A DNA stretch of 64,000 bases from Borovskyia barvae (lineage: Eukaryota > Euglenozoa > Kinetoplastea > Trypanosomatida > Trypanosomatidae), in the NCBI GenBank assembly GCA_030849085.1, contig JASAOM010001066.1, positions 64,828 through 128,827 of the forward strand. The letters run 5' to 3'. Numbering within the stretch: the stretch's first letter is position 1; every line of letters starts with the position of its first letter. Shown piece after piece: positions 19,686 through 30,125 of this stretch. A program made the position numbers and the translations under genes. Below the pieces are notes generated by a model. It was given only the letters and a program-made list of their open reading frames with translations. It was not told the origin of the DNA and made no database searches.

Positions 19686-20829
19686 TCGCTTTGCATTGCC
19701 CCCTCCGATCTTTTGTTGTGCGTGCTTTCTCTGCGTCCTTCTGAAGTCTTGGCATCGAACGGAGAACCGCCGCTTTTCTCACCATTCGGAGTGGTGGAGG
19801 GCTGGGCGTCCGTGCCTTCTGTGCATCGATGTGTGGAAGAGAGGTGGAAAAGGAAGGGAGGAGGTAAGAAGGTGAGGAGAGGGGAGGGATGGTTTTGTTG
19901 GGCAGCAGGCTTCGCTGCCTGCCACGGTCGTCCGGATATATACATTCTTCTCCGCCTGTAAGGTAGGCTGGAGGGTGCAGCGGTACGAGCGGTGACGTTC
20001 CATTTCTGTGTACCCTCGCACTTCTTCCCCTCCCTACCCCCCTCCTCTTCTTCTCTACTTGGCTTGTACCCCTCCTGTTTTGCGTTCTATGACACTGCGC
20101 CCCTTCGCAGCGCCTTATGCGATCTTTGCTTGCGGCGCTGCCTGCTTCAACATTTCTGCTGGCGGCGTTCTGATGTGTTGAGCGACGAGCCTTTCTCCCT
20201 TATTTGTGTATGCATTTCCCCTTCTCCTTTCCTTTGCTGTAGGTGCCCATCTTTTGAGAATGGTAACTGCCCGGCATCTGTTGCTTCACAATGGGCATGG
20301 AGGGGGAGGCAGTGCACGTGTGTATGTGTGTGTGTGTGTGTTTGTGTCATGGTACTGCATCGTCTTCCAAGAACTATTCTCACCTTCACCCACTTTTTGC
20401 TTCCTCTCCTCACATTTCGTCTCCTGCGGCTTTGAGCCTCTCCCCTCTTTGATTTGTTACCCGTTCCGTGCTCCCTAACCTCTCCCCCCGGTGAAGAAAA
20501 TCATTCGACTCCGTCACAACTTGTCTTTCCTCGTGCTCATCCCCATCATTTCTTTTTTCGTGTGTTTCGCCTTCACAGTGCGCTCCCTCACACTGTGGGT
20601 GTGCCTGCGTATAAACTTCTTGCGTGTTCGTTGCGTGCTGCTGAAGAGCGCAGCAGACGTGTGTGGCTGCTTAGGATCGCCACCCACGTCTTACGCGTTT
20701 TCTTGCGGCTCCATCCCCTTTCTCTCTCTCTCTTTCCTTTGCGTGTGCGTTCCCCCGTCGACTTTTCGGAAGAGGTTCTTCGGGTTGCGAAGCGAACAGA
20801 AGAGAAAGAAAGGAAGAGTCACTGAAACC
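19686..20829. other. Intergenic region with GT repeat
   Basis: A 1.14-kb gap with a GT-rich microsatellite near 20317-20346 and a CT tract near 20716-20741 that probably directs splicing of the MAPR mRNA. No gene seen. Confidence 0.7.
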
Positions 20830-21321
20830 ATGCCGGAACTCTCCGGTGCGACGGGGAGTGAGTCACGATTGATGGGCCTCATCGTTGGTGCCTTCATCGG
20901 TCTGATGGTGGTCCTGGTGGTGCGACTGCAGATGAAGAGTCGCGAGTCCTTGGCGGAGAAGCCGTCCTCCCACACCTTTGTCCCACGTGCCTACACCGTA
21001 GAGGAGCTGGCGCAGTACGATGGCAAAGGGAAGCCGCATGCGTTTGTGGGCGTGAAGGGAATTCTCTACGACGCTTCGCTAGAATGGTATGGACCGGAGG
21101 GGCCGTACAACGCCTTTGCGGGGTGCGACTGCTCCCGTCACCTGGGCAAAGTCGTCGTGGGCCGTGATGAAATCAACGCGGACTGGACGAGACTCGCCCC
21201 GGGGCACCTTCAAACGTTAAATGAGTGGGAGGAGCGGCTGCGGAGCAAGTACCCGGCCGTGGGGTGGATCACGGACCCCAATAAAGACTTTTTGAAGCGG
21301 GCAGCCTTCCTGCAACCGTGA
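20830..21321 (+). CDS. MAPR-family cytochrome b5-like heme protein (PGRMC-like)
   Basis: The protein has 163 residues from the ATG at 20830; the upstream open frame starts at a GTG and is rejected. One membrane segment is at about 14-34 (MGLIVGAFIGLMVVLVV), so it should be anchored by its N-terminus, probably in the ER. The heme-binding fold spans about 55-145: YTVEELAQYDG, then WYGPEGPYNAFAG (86-98), then LNEWEERL. The tyrosines equivalent to the heme-binding pair of PGRMC1 are kept (Y87, Y93), as is the Lys-Tyr pair (K140, Y141). PGRMC proteins support cytochrome P450 and sterol metabolism; a similar role with sterol demethylase is plausible but inferred. Length and motifs are normal. Confidence 0.93.
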   Translation: MPELSGATGSESRLMGLIVGAFIGLMVVLVVRLQMKSRESLAEKPSSHTFVPRAYTVEELAQYDGKGKPHAFVGVKGILYDASLEWYGPEGPYNAFAGCDCSRHLGKVVVGRDEINADWTRLAPGHLQTLNEWEERLRSKYPAVGWITDPNKDFLKRAAFLQP

Positions 21322-22341
21322 AGAGCGGCGGGTGAGGGGATCGGGGAGTCGGTGAGCGGCAGCCTTTTCTTTTCTCGCTCGGCGAACGCAGGGAGTGGGG
21401 AATATCCACACGAGCTGCGTGTGCAGGCACGCACTGTCCCTTTTCTCTTCCCGCCATACGATCGGTCTGAAGGAAGCGTGCAAAGATATCGCACATAGAG
21501 TCCTGTGGACCTATGTGGGCAGGAGGGATGTACAGTCTGATGCCGTCCTTCGCTTCTGTTGGACCTCCTCCGCCCTTTATGGGCATCCCTTTTCCCTCCT
21601 CTGCCCCCTCGTCTCTCTCTCTCTCTCTCTCCCTTTTCTCCTTTCCATCTTCAGCAACCACAACAAAATATAATTAAATGCATCTGTTGAGGCACATGTC
21701 AGTCACCTCTCCGTACCTCTCTTCTCTCTTCCCTAAACAACATCCCCCGAGCCGCCTTCTATTTGCCGTGGGCATGCGTAGGGTAGCCTGTGCACTTGCT
21801 CCTCCTCCTCCTCCTCCCTTTCCCCTGCCTTCGTTCACGGCGCGCATTCCTGGACCTGGGCCTGCCCTTTCCCATCATTTTCTCTCTCCGTCTGCCCTTG
21901 TGTGAGTGTATTGCTCGGTGGAAAAGAAGATTTTTTTGTGTAGTGTGCTTCATGAAGTGGTTCCTCACAGTTTGCCCGACAACTCGATAATTGCACACAT
22001 GTATATCAATCTATCTTCTCCCTCCCCCATTCCCTTGACTTTAAACTCTCTCTGTACTCCGTCTCTCTCTCTCTCTCTTGCTCCTGTAGGTGCGTCTCTC
22101 ACCTCGCTTTGCGGCACGGAAGAACACCGACAACGAAAGAAAAGGGATTGCCCGAGTGGACGGCACACCGAAGCTCCCCCCGTATCCCTCCCTCCGGCGG
22201 ACGACCCGTTTTTGCTGAGGTCTGTTCTTCTTGTGTTATCCGCTCTCCGCCTGTGGTGCTTTACGATCCTCTTTTGCCACTTTGTTTGTTCGGGGGTGCT
22301 GCGGGGCACTCGGATCGGCGCTGTACTTGTATCAGCCAACC
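21322..22341. other. Intergenic region
   Basis: A 1.0-kb gap with CT tracts (21617-21633 and 22062-22080). An AG at 22088-22089 after the second tract predicts a leader of about 250 bases for the next gene. No gene seen. Confidence 0.65.
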
Positions 22342-23943
22342 ATGGCGTCGCTGACTGCCACCCCCGAGACAACCCCGAAGGTGGAGGCGTTGCCCAGTCG
22401 TGCCACCGACCCCTCCTCTTCCCCTGCTGCCCTTCAACCTGCAGCACTGGTCGATCCGCGGGCCACCCCATCCGGTGTGTCACCTCCTCTCCCCACGTCT
22501 CCCTCCCGTGACCCTCTCGCAGCTCCTCCGCCTGCGACGCTCACGCACCTGCTGAAAATTATCCAACAACAACAGGAACGCATTGCAGCTCTGCAGGCGA
22601 CGGTGGCCGGCGTGGCAGAGCGGGCCCAGCACACCGATGTGGCTCTCATCGACCTCTCACCCCGCTGTGGAGGTCAGGGGATCCACCATGACGGGCTCAC
22701 AGCTGCTGCACCATCGCCTCCATCGACAACAGAAGTGGCGATAACAAAAGAGTTGGTCTCCCGAGATGTGCGGTGGTCAGACGCCGCTGCCGTGGAAGGC
22801 TCACGGTCCCCCACGGTGTCGTGCGAGCGGTCGACGGACGAGGGGTACCTCACGGATAAGGCCAGTCGCACCGTATCTTCTTCTCCTCCTCCGAGGTTTG
22901 CACCGTTGCCGGTGATTCTGCTGGACGTGACATCGTTGTTTTCAGCTCATTCGCCACGAGATAGCTCGACGAAAACCACGAGTGTCTCCGTGGCGTCCCA
23001 GCCTTCTCGGGCGAGCTCGTCCACCCAAACTGAGGATCTTCTTCTCCCACAACAAACGGTGCTGTCAGCGGAAGCGAACATCAAGACCGCCGTCATGAGG
23101 GAGCGTGCCGTGAACGAGGTCTTTGGAGAAGTCGCCATGCGAGAAGGTACCCGCGTCTCCGCACAGCTTCCTCAACGACATCCTTCACAGGATGATCCTA
23201 CTCCGTCTTGTCGACCAACGGCTGCGCATGCACCCCCCGCAGACGAAGCGGCCACGCTGCGGATCTCTTTAGATGAGGCGTGCCCCTCGTTGCAGACGCA
23301 CAGTGCGGTGGAAATTGCGTCTAGCGGCACAGCGAAGGAACTAGAGGAGCTGCGCCGTCTGCGCCTGCTACTCCGCTTCTCTGAATTGAAAAAAGACAGT
23401 GACCACTTGGCGGAGGCTCAGCAAGCGTTGCAGGAGTCCTCCGCAGCTCAACTGCGCTTGCGGCAGCGGTGCGACCGACTCGAGCATGAGAAGGCACAAC
23501 TCAGTGCTTGCATTGGTGTGGTCGCATCGCACGTACAGTCGGCCCTGATCTCTTCCTCCTCGTGCCGTGCGAATCGTGGTAGCTTTGACGGTAGCACCTC
23601 CTCAGCCACCAAGGTGGACGATGCCGCCCGTGCTTTAGAATTTGCCTTACACCTTTGCGAGGACGCCGCCCCGCTTCTTAACCACGGTGCGGCTGAACAG
23701 TTCTCCGTAAGGCTCACGCCGTCGGCGGCGCCCAAGGCTCCACTCCCTCCTGCACCGCCACGACCTCGTCAGGATCGCCTGCACGTGGCTGTGCATGGCA
23801 ACCGTGTCAGCAGTCGCCCTCCGTCGCGTGGCCCGCTATCGCGCAGGTCTTCCTGGAGTATGCAGGACGCTGCGGTCATGAGCAAGCGACAGAGACGAGC
23901 AAGTGCGGTGGGTTCTCCTGGCTGGGAGGCTTTATTTTCTTAA
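22342..23943 (+). CDS. Hypothetical coiled-coil protein with disordered regions
   Basis: The protein has 533 residues from the ATG at 22342; the open frame extends back only to a TTG. I do not recognise the family. Most of it is Ser/Thr/Pro/Ala-rich and probably disordered. A short coiled coil lies at about 67-97 (IIQQQQERIAALQATV) and a longer one at about 331-398 (LEELRRLRLLLRF and DRLEHEKAQLSACI). The C-terminus is Pro/Arg/Ser-rich. Proteins of this layout in trypanosomatids are often cytoskeletal, but no function can be assigned. Codon use matches neighbouring genes, so it is very probably real. Confidence 0.82.
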   Translation: MASLTATPETTPKVEALPSRATDPSSSPAALQPAALVDPRATPSGVSPPLPTSPSRDPLAAPPPATLTHLLKIIQQQQERIAALQATVAGVAERAQHTDVALIDLSPRCGGQGIHHDGLTAAAPSPPSTTEVAITKELVSRDVRWSDAAAVEGSRSPTVSCERSTDEGYLTDKASRTVSSSPPPRFAPLPVILLDVTSLFSAHSPRDSSTKTTSVSVASQPSRASSSTQTEDLLLPQQTVLSAEANIKTAVMRERAVNEVFGEVAMREGTRVSAQLPQRHPSQDDPTPSCRPTAAHAPPADEAATLRISLDEACPSLQTHSAVEIASSGTAKELEELRRLRLLLRFSELKKDSDHLAEAQQALQESSAAQLRLRQRCDRLEHEKAQLSACIGVVASHVQSALISSSSCRANRGSFDGSTSSATKVDDAARALEFALHLCEDAAPLLNHGAAEQFSVRLTPSAAPKAPLPPAPPRPRQDRLHVAVHGNRVSSRPPSRGPLSRRSSWSMQDAAVMSKRQRRASAVGSPGWEALFS

Positions 23944-24940
23944 CTCCCCCCTTCTTTTCCTTCTTGGTGATGTTTTGTGTCGTATTTTAGTTCTTAGAGA
24001 GTGTATGAAAGGAAATGGGAAGAGAAGAATGCAGTGGTATGAGGCAGGACGGCGAGAGTCGCGCCCTCATCACTGTTATCCATCCCCTCTTTCCATTTCC
24101 TTTCTCTCCTTCTTTCCCTGTTACCTTCCTCCATCGTAGGGGTGTGCTGGAGGGGTGTGTGCCTGCCTTTCACCTAAGCTGACAGGGTCGCTGCGGGTGT
24201 GTGATGATACCGATACAGCGCCTGAACTGGGCACGGATGGGCCGAGAATGGCACTTGGAACGATGGCTCCATCCCCTTCCCCCCCTCTCTCTCTCTTTCT
24301 CTCTCATCCGCTGGCGCTCTTCTTTCTCCTTGTTCCTTTGCTGGTTTTATCTGCCACGGCATCTCCTCCTTTTTTAATGGGTACAGCTTTATTTTAACGT
24401 TAGTCGATGGCACATAACTTTTCCCACATTGACCCCCTCTTCCTCCCTCCCTCCGTCCTCTGCCCCCCACCCCCCCTTCCCTCTCTCACGCTACATAAAT
24501 CGATGTTCCCCTAACCGATCTCTTCTCTCGCCCCTCCCGTTGGCTTTGAACGTTCCCGTCGAAGGAGAGAAAAAAAAGGAGGGAGGGAGGGGGGCGGGGG
24601 AAGGCGGTAGCTCCACGGATGGAATGCGACCTTCTTTTTGATTCTTGTTGCTCGAAAAAATTAGAAAAAAAATTCCCTTTTAGACGGATGATCGGCTTGT
24701 CGCTGTTTCTCTTCACCCCTTCTTTTCCCCCGCCACTTCTGCTCTTCGTATTTCTTTTATGTGTTTCTCCTGTCGCTCTCTCTCTCTCTCTCTGTGTGTG
24801 TTGGTACTATCATATATATATATATATATGAAAAACAGAGGAGGAGGGGTGCGGAAAGCCGAGGGACGCACCGCGGGTTGTTGTCCCCCCGCCCCCCCCC
24901 CTCCCCTCCACGCAGCTCACATATAAATTGGCAGCTGATG

Positions 24941-24960
24941 TGGCAATGCTGGCATTGCCA
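24941..24960. repeat. 20-base near-perfect palindrome
   Basis: Arms TGGCAATGC and GCATTGCCA are separated by two bases. It lies in the 3' region of the coiled-coil gene or the leader of the DYRK transcript. Confidence 0.7.
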
Positions 24961-25460
24961 GAGGGGGAAGGGAGGATGGGAAGATAGTAAATTACGTTGT
25001 CATCCACCGACGCCAATTCTCCCATAGGGATAACTGCGAGGAGGGGAGAGCCCTGCCGCGAAGAAATCTTCTTGAAGCTGCGGTGCAGCGCTCCTCGCTC
25101 ATGTCGTCACGACGTGTGTGAAGACATATATGTATAGATGGATGGATATCCTAAAGGAAAAGGAGGAAAATGAAAGTGGCTCGATCGATGTGACCTCCCG
25201 TCTTTTCTCCCTTTTCCTCTTCCTCTACCACCCGATTTTTTCTTAAGTGTTCCGTCGGTCTCTGCCGCGAAGTTCTCTCTCAAATCCTATCTCCTCTCTT
25301 CTGCTCATCTTCCCTGGTGCACGCACGCTCCCGCTTGATACCCTCCGTCCTTTTTGCCTTTCTTCTCCTCCTCCTCCTTCTCTCATCCTCGCGGGGCATC
25401 CCTTCCTGAACTCTCGGGGCAGTCATTTCAGTACAGCCATTGTTCGCATTGCATTTCTCT

Positions 25461-25500
25461 GCCCCCCTCCTTTTGTTTAATTTCCCCTGGTCGATTATAG
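25461..25500 (+). promoter_or_regulatory. Predicted trans-splice acceptor, 6 bases before ATG
   Basis: A C/T-rich stretch is followed by an AG at 25499-25500, six bases before the DYRK ATG at 25507. Confidence 0.45.
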
Positions 25501-25506
25501 TTGGCC

Positions 25507-27792
25507 ATGTCTGACTTTGCTGAGCCGGTGGGATCCCCGTGCAGTACGGAGTCGTCGGCGCGACGGAGTGGGCACGCCACCACCGTTGCCGAGACCCATG
25601 CGCCGTACGAAGGGAGTGCGGTCGATGTCACTGCCACCGCCACCACAGCGGCAACCGAGACGCCGAACGACACCCGTCAATGCCGCCGCTATCACCACTA
25701 CCGCGGCCCCATGCACGGCAGCGTTGGTGTTGGCTGGGGCAGTGCTCCCGACGCACCTCACGACGCGCAAATCGGTCACAGCACTTCAGGATCGGCGTGC
25801 ACAGAGGGGGCGGAAGCTCCACCGGCGGGAACCCCTCCTCTGACGAACGCCGTCCGCAACGGGGCACCCTCTTCCCACGGTGCCACGCGGACGGGACCTT
25901 CTCCACCGCAGGGACCGTCGTCCACGGCAGCAAAAGGGGTAGTGGGGGCATCTGCGCTTGCTTCCTCGCCGGCGCACGTGGATCCTCTAGTGATGCCCAG
26001 CGTCCCAGAGGCGCGCTCCTTTGCCTCTGTTCAAGCTAGCGGTAGCCGGCAACTAGCTTCATCATCCGCAGGTGAAGGGCGATCGGGCAACGCCATAGCC
26101 ACCGCTACCACCACATCTTCGTCCCTAACTCCTTCAATGGGAGGGCCGCCGGCTCTAACGGCAGCACCACCCAGCGAGACAGGGAAATGCTTGGCGGTGA
26201 CCTCTCAAAAGCAGCCGTTGGCGTCCGCCACCACGCAAGTACGATCTAGTATGATCAACGGCGGCGCGCCCCCTCACCTTCTGCCGACATCTCTTAGTGG
26301 TAGCGCTGCACCACCGCCGGCCCATACGGGGCTCCCGTTGCCGCAAACGACAACATCCGGCCCCGCCATCGATGCTCCCGCAGTACCAGCTTCTTCCACG
26401 ACGAAGGAAGGGGCCAGTGACGGTGCTACACGCTGTACCGCCGCGGCCCAGGCCGACCCCTACACGCGCCCCGCTGTCGCGCTCAGCGTCCACCTGCTTG
26501 AGCTTTACAAGGTAGTGAACGCCCGGTACTGTGCGCAGCGACGGCTTCAAACGCCGGGGCCGAAGTATAACAACGGCTACGACGACAAGGATGGCCACTA
26601 CATATTTCTACCAGGTGAGGTGATCTTCCAGCGCTACATTGCGCAAGAGGTGTTGGGGAAGGGCAGCTTTGGCACGGTGATCCGCGGCTTCGATCAGAAG
26701 CGGTCGGAGGCGGTAGCGATGAAGATAACGCGACGTGGCTCGAGCTTTCGGAGTCAGGCGAAACTGGAACTAGACATTCTGCTGCGGCTCAATGAGAACC
26801 CCACCCTTAATCACTTGGTGGTGCGACTGCTCAAGGTGTTCGAGTGGCAGGGCCATCTTGTGCTGGTGTTCGAGCTGCTCAGCTTTAATTTATATCAACT
26901 CATCAAGTGCACCCGCTTCAACGGGGTCAGTCTCGATCTCGTGCGCAAGTTCGCGTATCAGTTGACGCACACACTCTTACAGTTGGAGTTTCAACGACCG
27001 CATCCGATTATTCACTGCGACCTGAAGCCGGAAAATATTTTGCTGCGCAATCAGAACCGAAGTGGTATTCGACTTATCGACTTTGGCTCGGCGTGCTACA
27101 CCGCCAAGCGATTTCACCGGTACATTCAGAGCCGCTTCTACCGCAGTCCTGAAGTTATTTTGTTTCTGGAGTACGGCACCCCCATCGATCGGTGGTCGTT
27201 GGCGTGTGTGCTGGTGGAGCTGCACACAGGGGTGCCCCTGTTCGATGGGCGCACGGAGGCGGCACAGCTAGCCAAGTTCGAGGCGACGCTCGGGCCTATG
27301 CCGGCCGAGATGATCGCCGCCTCTTCCAAAGCCAACCGATTCTACTACGGTTCTCTCACCTCGGGCTTCAAGCTGAAGGAGCCGGTACCGGAGCGGCGGC
27401 TGCTGGACCGCATCCTCGGCGTCACAACGGGGGGCCCAGGCGGACGGCGTCTGGACACGCCGGGCCATGACGAGAAGTCATACCGCGAGTTTGCTGATTT
27501 CGTGGCCCTCCTCCTGCGCTACCGTCCAGAGGAGCGGATGAGTTGCCGAGAGGCGCTGCAGCACCCTTTCCTCTTGCCCATGTACAGCTCCGACCTTCAG
27601 CAGCAACAGCAGCCAGTGCCAGCGGGGGGTACGGCTGCGGATGCGCCTTCCACTGCTGCCTCTCCACCACCGCCACCACCACCACCACCACCACCACCGC
27701 GTCCACAGGCGTCGACTGACTCCTCAGAGACGAAAGTGACGTTGGCCTCCGCAACGGAGCGCAGCCGCTCAGGGCTCCCTTCTCCCGACTAA
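25507..27792 (+). CDS. DYRK1: DYRK-family protein kinase
   Basis: The protein has 761 residues. The first 370 are low complexity and probably disordered. A DYRK-homology box precedes the kinase domain (YNNGYDDKDGHYIFLPGE). The kinase domain spans about 377-690: glycine loop GKGSFG (384-389), ATP lysine K406, catalytic loop HCDLKPEN with D505 (Cys for Arg, as usual in DYRK), DFGSACY with D525, and the activation segment RYIQSRFYRSPEV. The Tyr that DYRKs autophosphorylate is kept at 539, but the YxY pair reads HRY, so the first Tyr is lost. DRWSLAC replaces the usual DMWSLGC. The C-terminal tail has a run of eleven prolines. DYRKs control growth arrest and differentiation; in Leishmania a DYRK1 is known from stationary-phase survival. 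The name rests on domain layout and gene order. Confidence 0.93.
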   Translation: MSDFAEPVGSPCSTESSARRSGHATTVAETHAPYEGSAVDVTATATTAATETPNDTRQCRRYHHYRGPMHGSVGVGWGSAPDAPHDAQIGHSTSGSACTEGAEAPPAGTPPLTNAVRNGAPSSHGATRTGPSPPQGPSSTAAKGVVGASALASSPAHVDPLVMPSVPEARSFASVQASGSRQLASSSAGEGRSGNAIATATTTSSSLTPSMGGPPALTAAPPSETGKCLAVTSQKQPLASATTQVRSSMINGGAPPHLLPTSLSGSAAPPPAHTGLPLPQTTTSGPAIDAPAVPASSTTKEGASDGATRCTAAAQADPYTRPAVALSVHLLELYKVVNARYCAQRRLQTPGPKYNNGYDDKDGHYIFLPGEVIFQRYIAQEVLGKGSFGTVIRGFDQKRSEAVAMKITRRGSSFRSQAKLELDILLRLNENPTLNHLVVRLLKVFEWQGHLVLVFELLSFNLYQLIKCTRFNGVSLDLVRKFAYQLTHTLLQLEFQRPHPIIHCDLKPENILLRNQNRSGIRLIDFGSACYTAKRFHRYIQSRFYRSPEVILFLEYGTPIDRWSLACVLVELHTGVPLFDGRTEAAQLAKFEATLGPMPAEMIAASSKANRFYYGSLTSGFKLKEPVPERRLLDRILGVTTGGPGGRRLDTPGHDEKSYREFADFVALLLRYRPEERMSCREALQHPFLLPMYSSDLQQQQQPVPAGGTAADAPSTAASPPPPPPPPPPPPRPQASTDSSETKVTLASATERSRSGLPSPD

Positions 27793-27832
27793 TGCATGAG
27801 CACCATTTTTATTCATCATCCAAACTTTCACA

Positions 27833-27887
27833 GCCCTCCCCCCTCTCCCTTCCGGAATTCTCATCTCACCGGGGGAGGGGGGAGGGC
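27833..27887 (+). other. Long hairpin 40 bases after the DYRK stop
   Basis: The arm at 27833-27845 (GCCCTCCCCCCTC) pairs with 27875-27887. Four more pairs, one of them G-U, extend it to about 17 bp with a loop of about 21 bases. It would lie in the DYRK 3' UTR. Confidence 0.55.
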
Positions 27888-29548
27888 AGTGAAAGGGAGA
27901 TGTATATATATATATAAAGCTTAAGTCAGAGGGGGAGCAGCACTTCATCTCCCCGCCCTGTTCTCGACTTGTACGAGGCGGTACACTAAGGGGGGGGGGA
28001 CGGAGGGAGGGGGAGATGTGGATCTCTTCGGGAGCGTCTGAGTGCGTTTGTGTGTGTGCGTGTTTGTATATCGGTGGATGATGTGGCGATGCCGAGTGGA
28101 GAAAGACAAGTACGTAACCCCTTCTCGATACAAAAAGAAATTCTTAACCATAAAAGGAGAAGAAGGGTGTTGCAGTTTTCGCGATCTGTGCTAGCGACGA
28201 GTTCTTCACTTTTGTTCATCTCGCCTTCTCTCCCTCCATCTATCCATTCGCGTCTCCGACGTCTCGGGAGAGCTTTCCTTCTTCTTCTTCAGAGGTGTCT
28301 GTGTGTGTCTATGAATTGGGCACCGCTCCATTTTCGAGCAGGAAGAGTGCAGCCGATGGAGTGGGGGTGGGAAAGGGGACGAGAGCATTGCGCATAGCCC
28401 GCAGATGTGGAAGAACAAAGCATGCAGTGAAACAGGAAAAGCGAAGTGTACACCCGAGGGGAGGGAGAGATGTGGGAGCAGGACAAAAGGTTGGGACAGA
28501 GGCATAGGAGGAAACTGCGGATCGTTCTGGTGCAGTGCCCCCCATCTCAATCTCTCTTTCTCTTCCCTCGTCGCTCTCTCTCGTTTTCTCCCACCTATCT
28601 TGGCTGTATCGTCCTCCTTCTCCCTTTCGTTCCACCGCTGGCGCCGCCTTTCTCCTCCTCTATCCCGCTTTGTTGCTCTCGTTGCTCGGCACTCCCCCCC
28701 TTTCATGCGCCTGAATGATAACCTCGTGCTGTATGCCGGCGCACTGATGGACGATCAGGGAAAGGAGGGAGGGAGAGAGAGAGAGAGGAGAAGGGCGGGG
28801 AGCGTTGAAGGGGGCTCTAGGGTCCTGCTCTCCTATTTTAGATGAATGTGTTTCACAGGGCGGGTTGGGCGCTGACATGGGAGAGAGGAGGAGGGGTGCT
28901 GCGTGGGGACCGATGGGACCTCTCCGGTCTAACGGGTGGGTGGGGGTACGGGGCGTTCACTTCTGTGTGAGCCGTATGTTTGTGTGTGTTTGGGTGGGTG
29001 TCTGAGTCACCACAGTATTACTATTCTGAGCTTTGCCGGTGCAATGGTGAACCCCTCTTTTTTTTTCTCTTTCTCTTTCGGAGTGTAGCATTACACATTC
29101 GCACATATATTTATATAAAGAGCAACCGCCAACCTCCCCCCCCTCTACCCCCCGTTCTCTCTCTCTCTTTCTCCTCCTTCTCCTCTCCCGAATGAGCAAG
29201 AGGAGGCGTGACAGAAGACGTCCCAGCGAGCGTTGGTTGCCGAGGCACCCGAGTGGAAAGCAAAGAAGGTTGTGGTGCCATGGTAAGCAACAAGTGAGGG
29301 GGGGGGAAAGGAGGAGAGGGGTATATCAACATTGGCGAATGTGCTGCCGAACACGCCTCGTATTTCGGAGGCTTTTCCTCCTGAAACAAAATATACTGAG
29401 GCACACATGTACGTGTGGGGGTATATGTCGAGGAAACCACCTCTTCCTTTTCGAAGGAAACGCCTCCGCAAGGGTATTTGCATAGACATATATATATCTG
29501 TGTGCGCGCGTCTGTGCGTATATCTCCTCCCCCCTACCTTCTCTTCCT

Positions 29549-29580
<32 letters not shown>

Positions 29581-29704
29581 TCCCTTTCCTCCTTTTACTT
29601 TGCATTGGTCTCCCTCCCCCACATTATTCTTTTTTGTGGATACACTCTTTTCCTTTCCGAAAATGACGGCTGAGTCGCCCTGATTGGCCGCCTCCTCCTC
29701 TTCC

Positions 29705-29745
29705 TCTCTCTCTCTCTCTCATATATATCTATATATATCTATATG
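29705..29745. repeat. Compound microsatellite (CT)n then AT-rich
   Basis: CT repeats to about 29720 are followed by ATATATCT-type repeats to about 29745. Confidence 0.85.
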
Positions 29746-29904
29746 TGCCTGTATCTTGCACGATACAAACGCCGCTCTTTTATTTTTGTCGTGCATGCAT
29801 TGGGTTCTGTGCTTCTGCTTTAACCGGGACGGCTTTATGTGTGGATGTAACCTTGTTGATAGTGGTGTAGGGTAAATCAAGTAGCTCTTCCGTTGGACTG
29901 CCTT

Positions 29905-29981
29905 TTCTTCTTTCTCCCCTCCCCCCTTCCCCTCCTCCTTTTCCAATACCCTCTCTCTTTTCCTCTTGCTCTTCTTCACAG
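29905..29981 (+). promoter_or_regulatory. Predicted trans-splice acceptor of PP2C mRNA
   Basis: A very long C/T tract with almost no purine ends in CTTCACAG (AG at 29980-29981), a textbook trypanosomatid acceptor. It predicts a leader of about 144 bases that includes CA repeats. Confidence 0.65.
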
Positions 29982-30125
29982 ACCGGAAATACAAGTGAGA
30001 AAGCGCTCCGCAGCGTCCAGGCCACACACACACACACTCACACACACTCCCACGAATTCCCTCCATACGTATATATATTATATTAAAAATATATAAAGAG
30101 AGAGGGGTTGACGTCGGTCTTCTCA

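Larger units (their letters stand above)
23944..25506. other. Intergenic region with TA repeat and a palindrome
   Basis: A 1.56-kb gap. It contains CT tracts near 24291-24303 and 24777-24793, a TA run at 24812-24830, a near-perfect palindrome at 24941-24960 and a pyrimidine-rich run up to the DYRK start. No gene seen. Confidence 0.7.
27793..30125. other. Intergenic region with hairpin and CT-TA repeats
   Basis: A 2.3-kb gap between the kinase and PP2C genes. A purine/pyrimidine hairpin sits at 27833-27887, a TA run near 27903-27915, and CT repeats near 29552-29580. A CT-AT compound repeat is at 29705-29745. No gene is supported. Confidence 0.7.
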
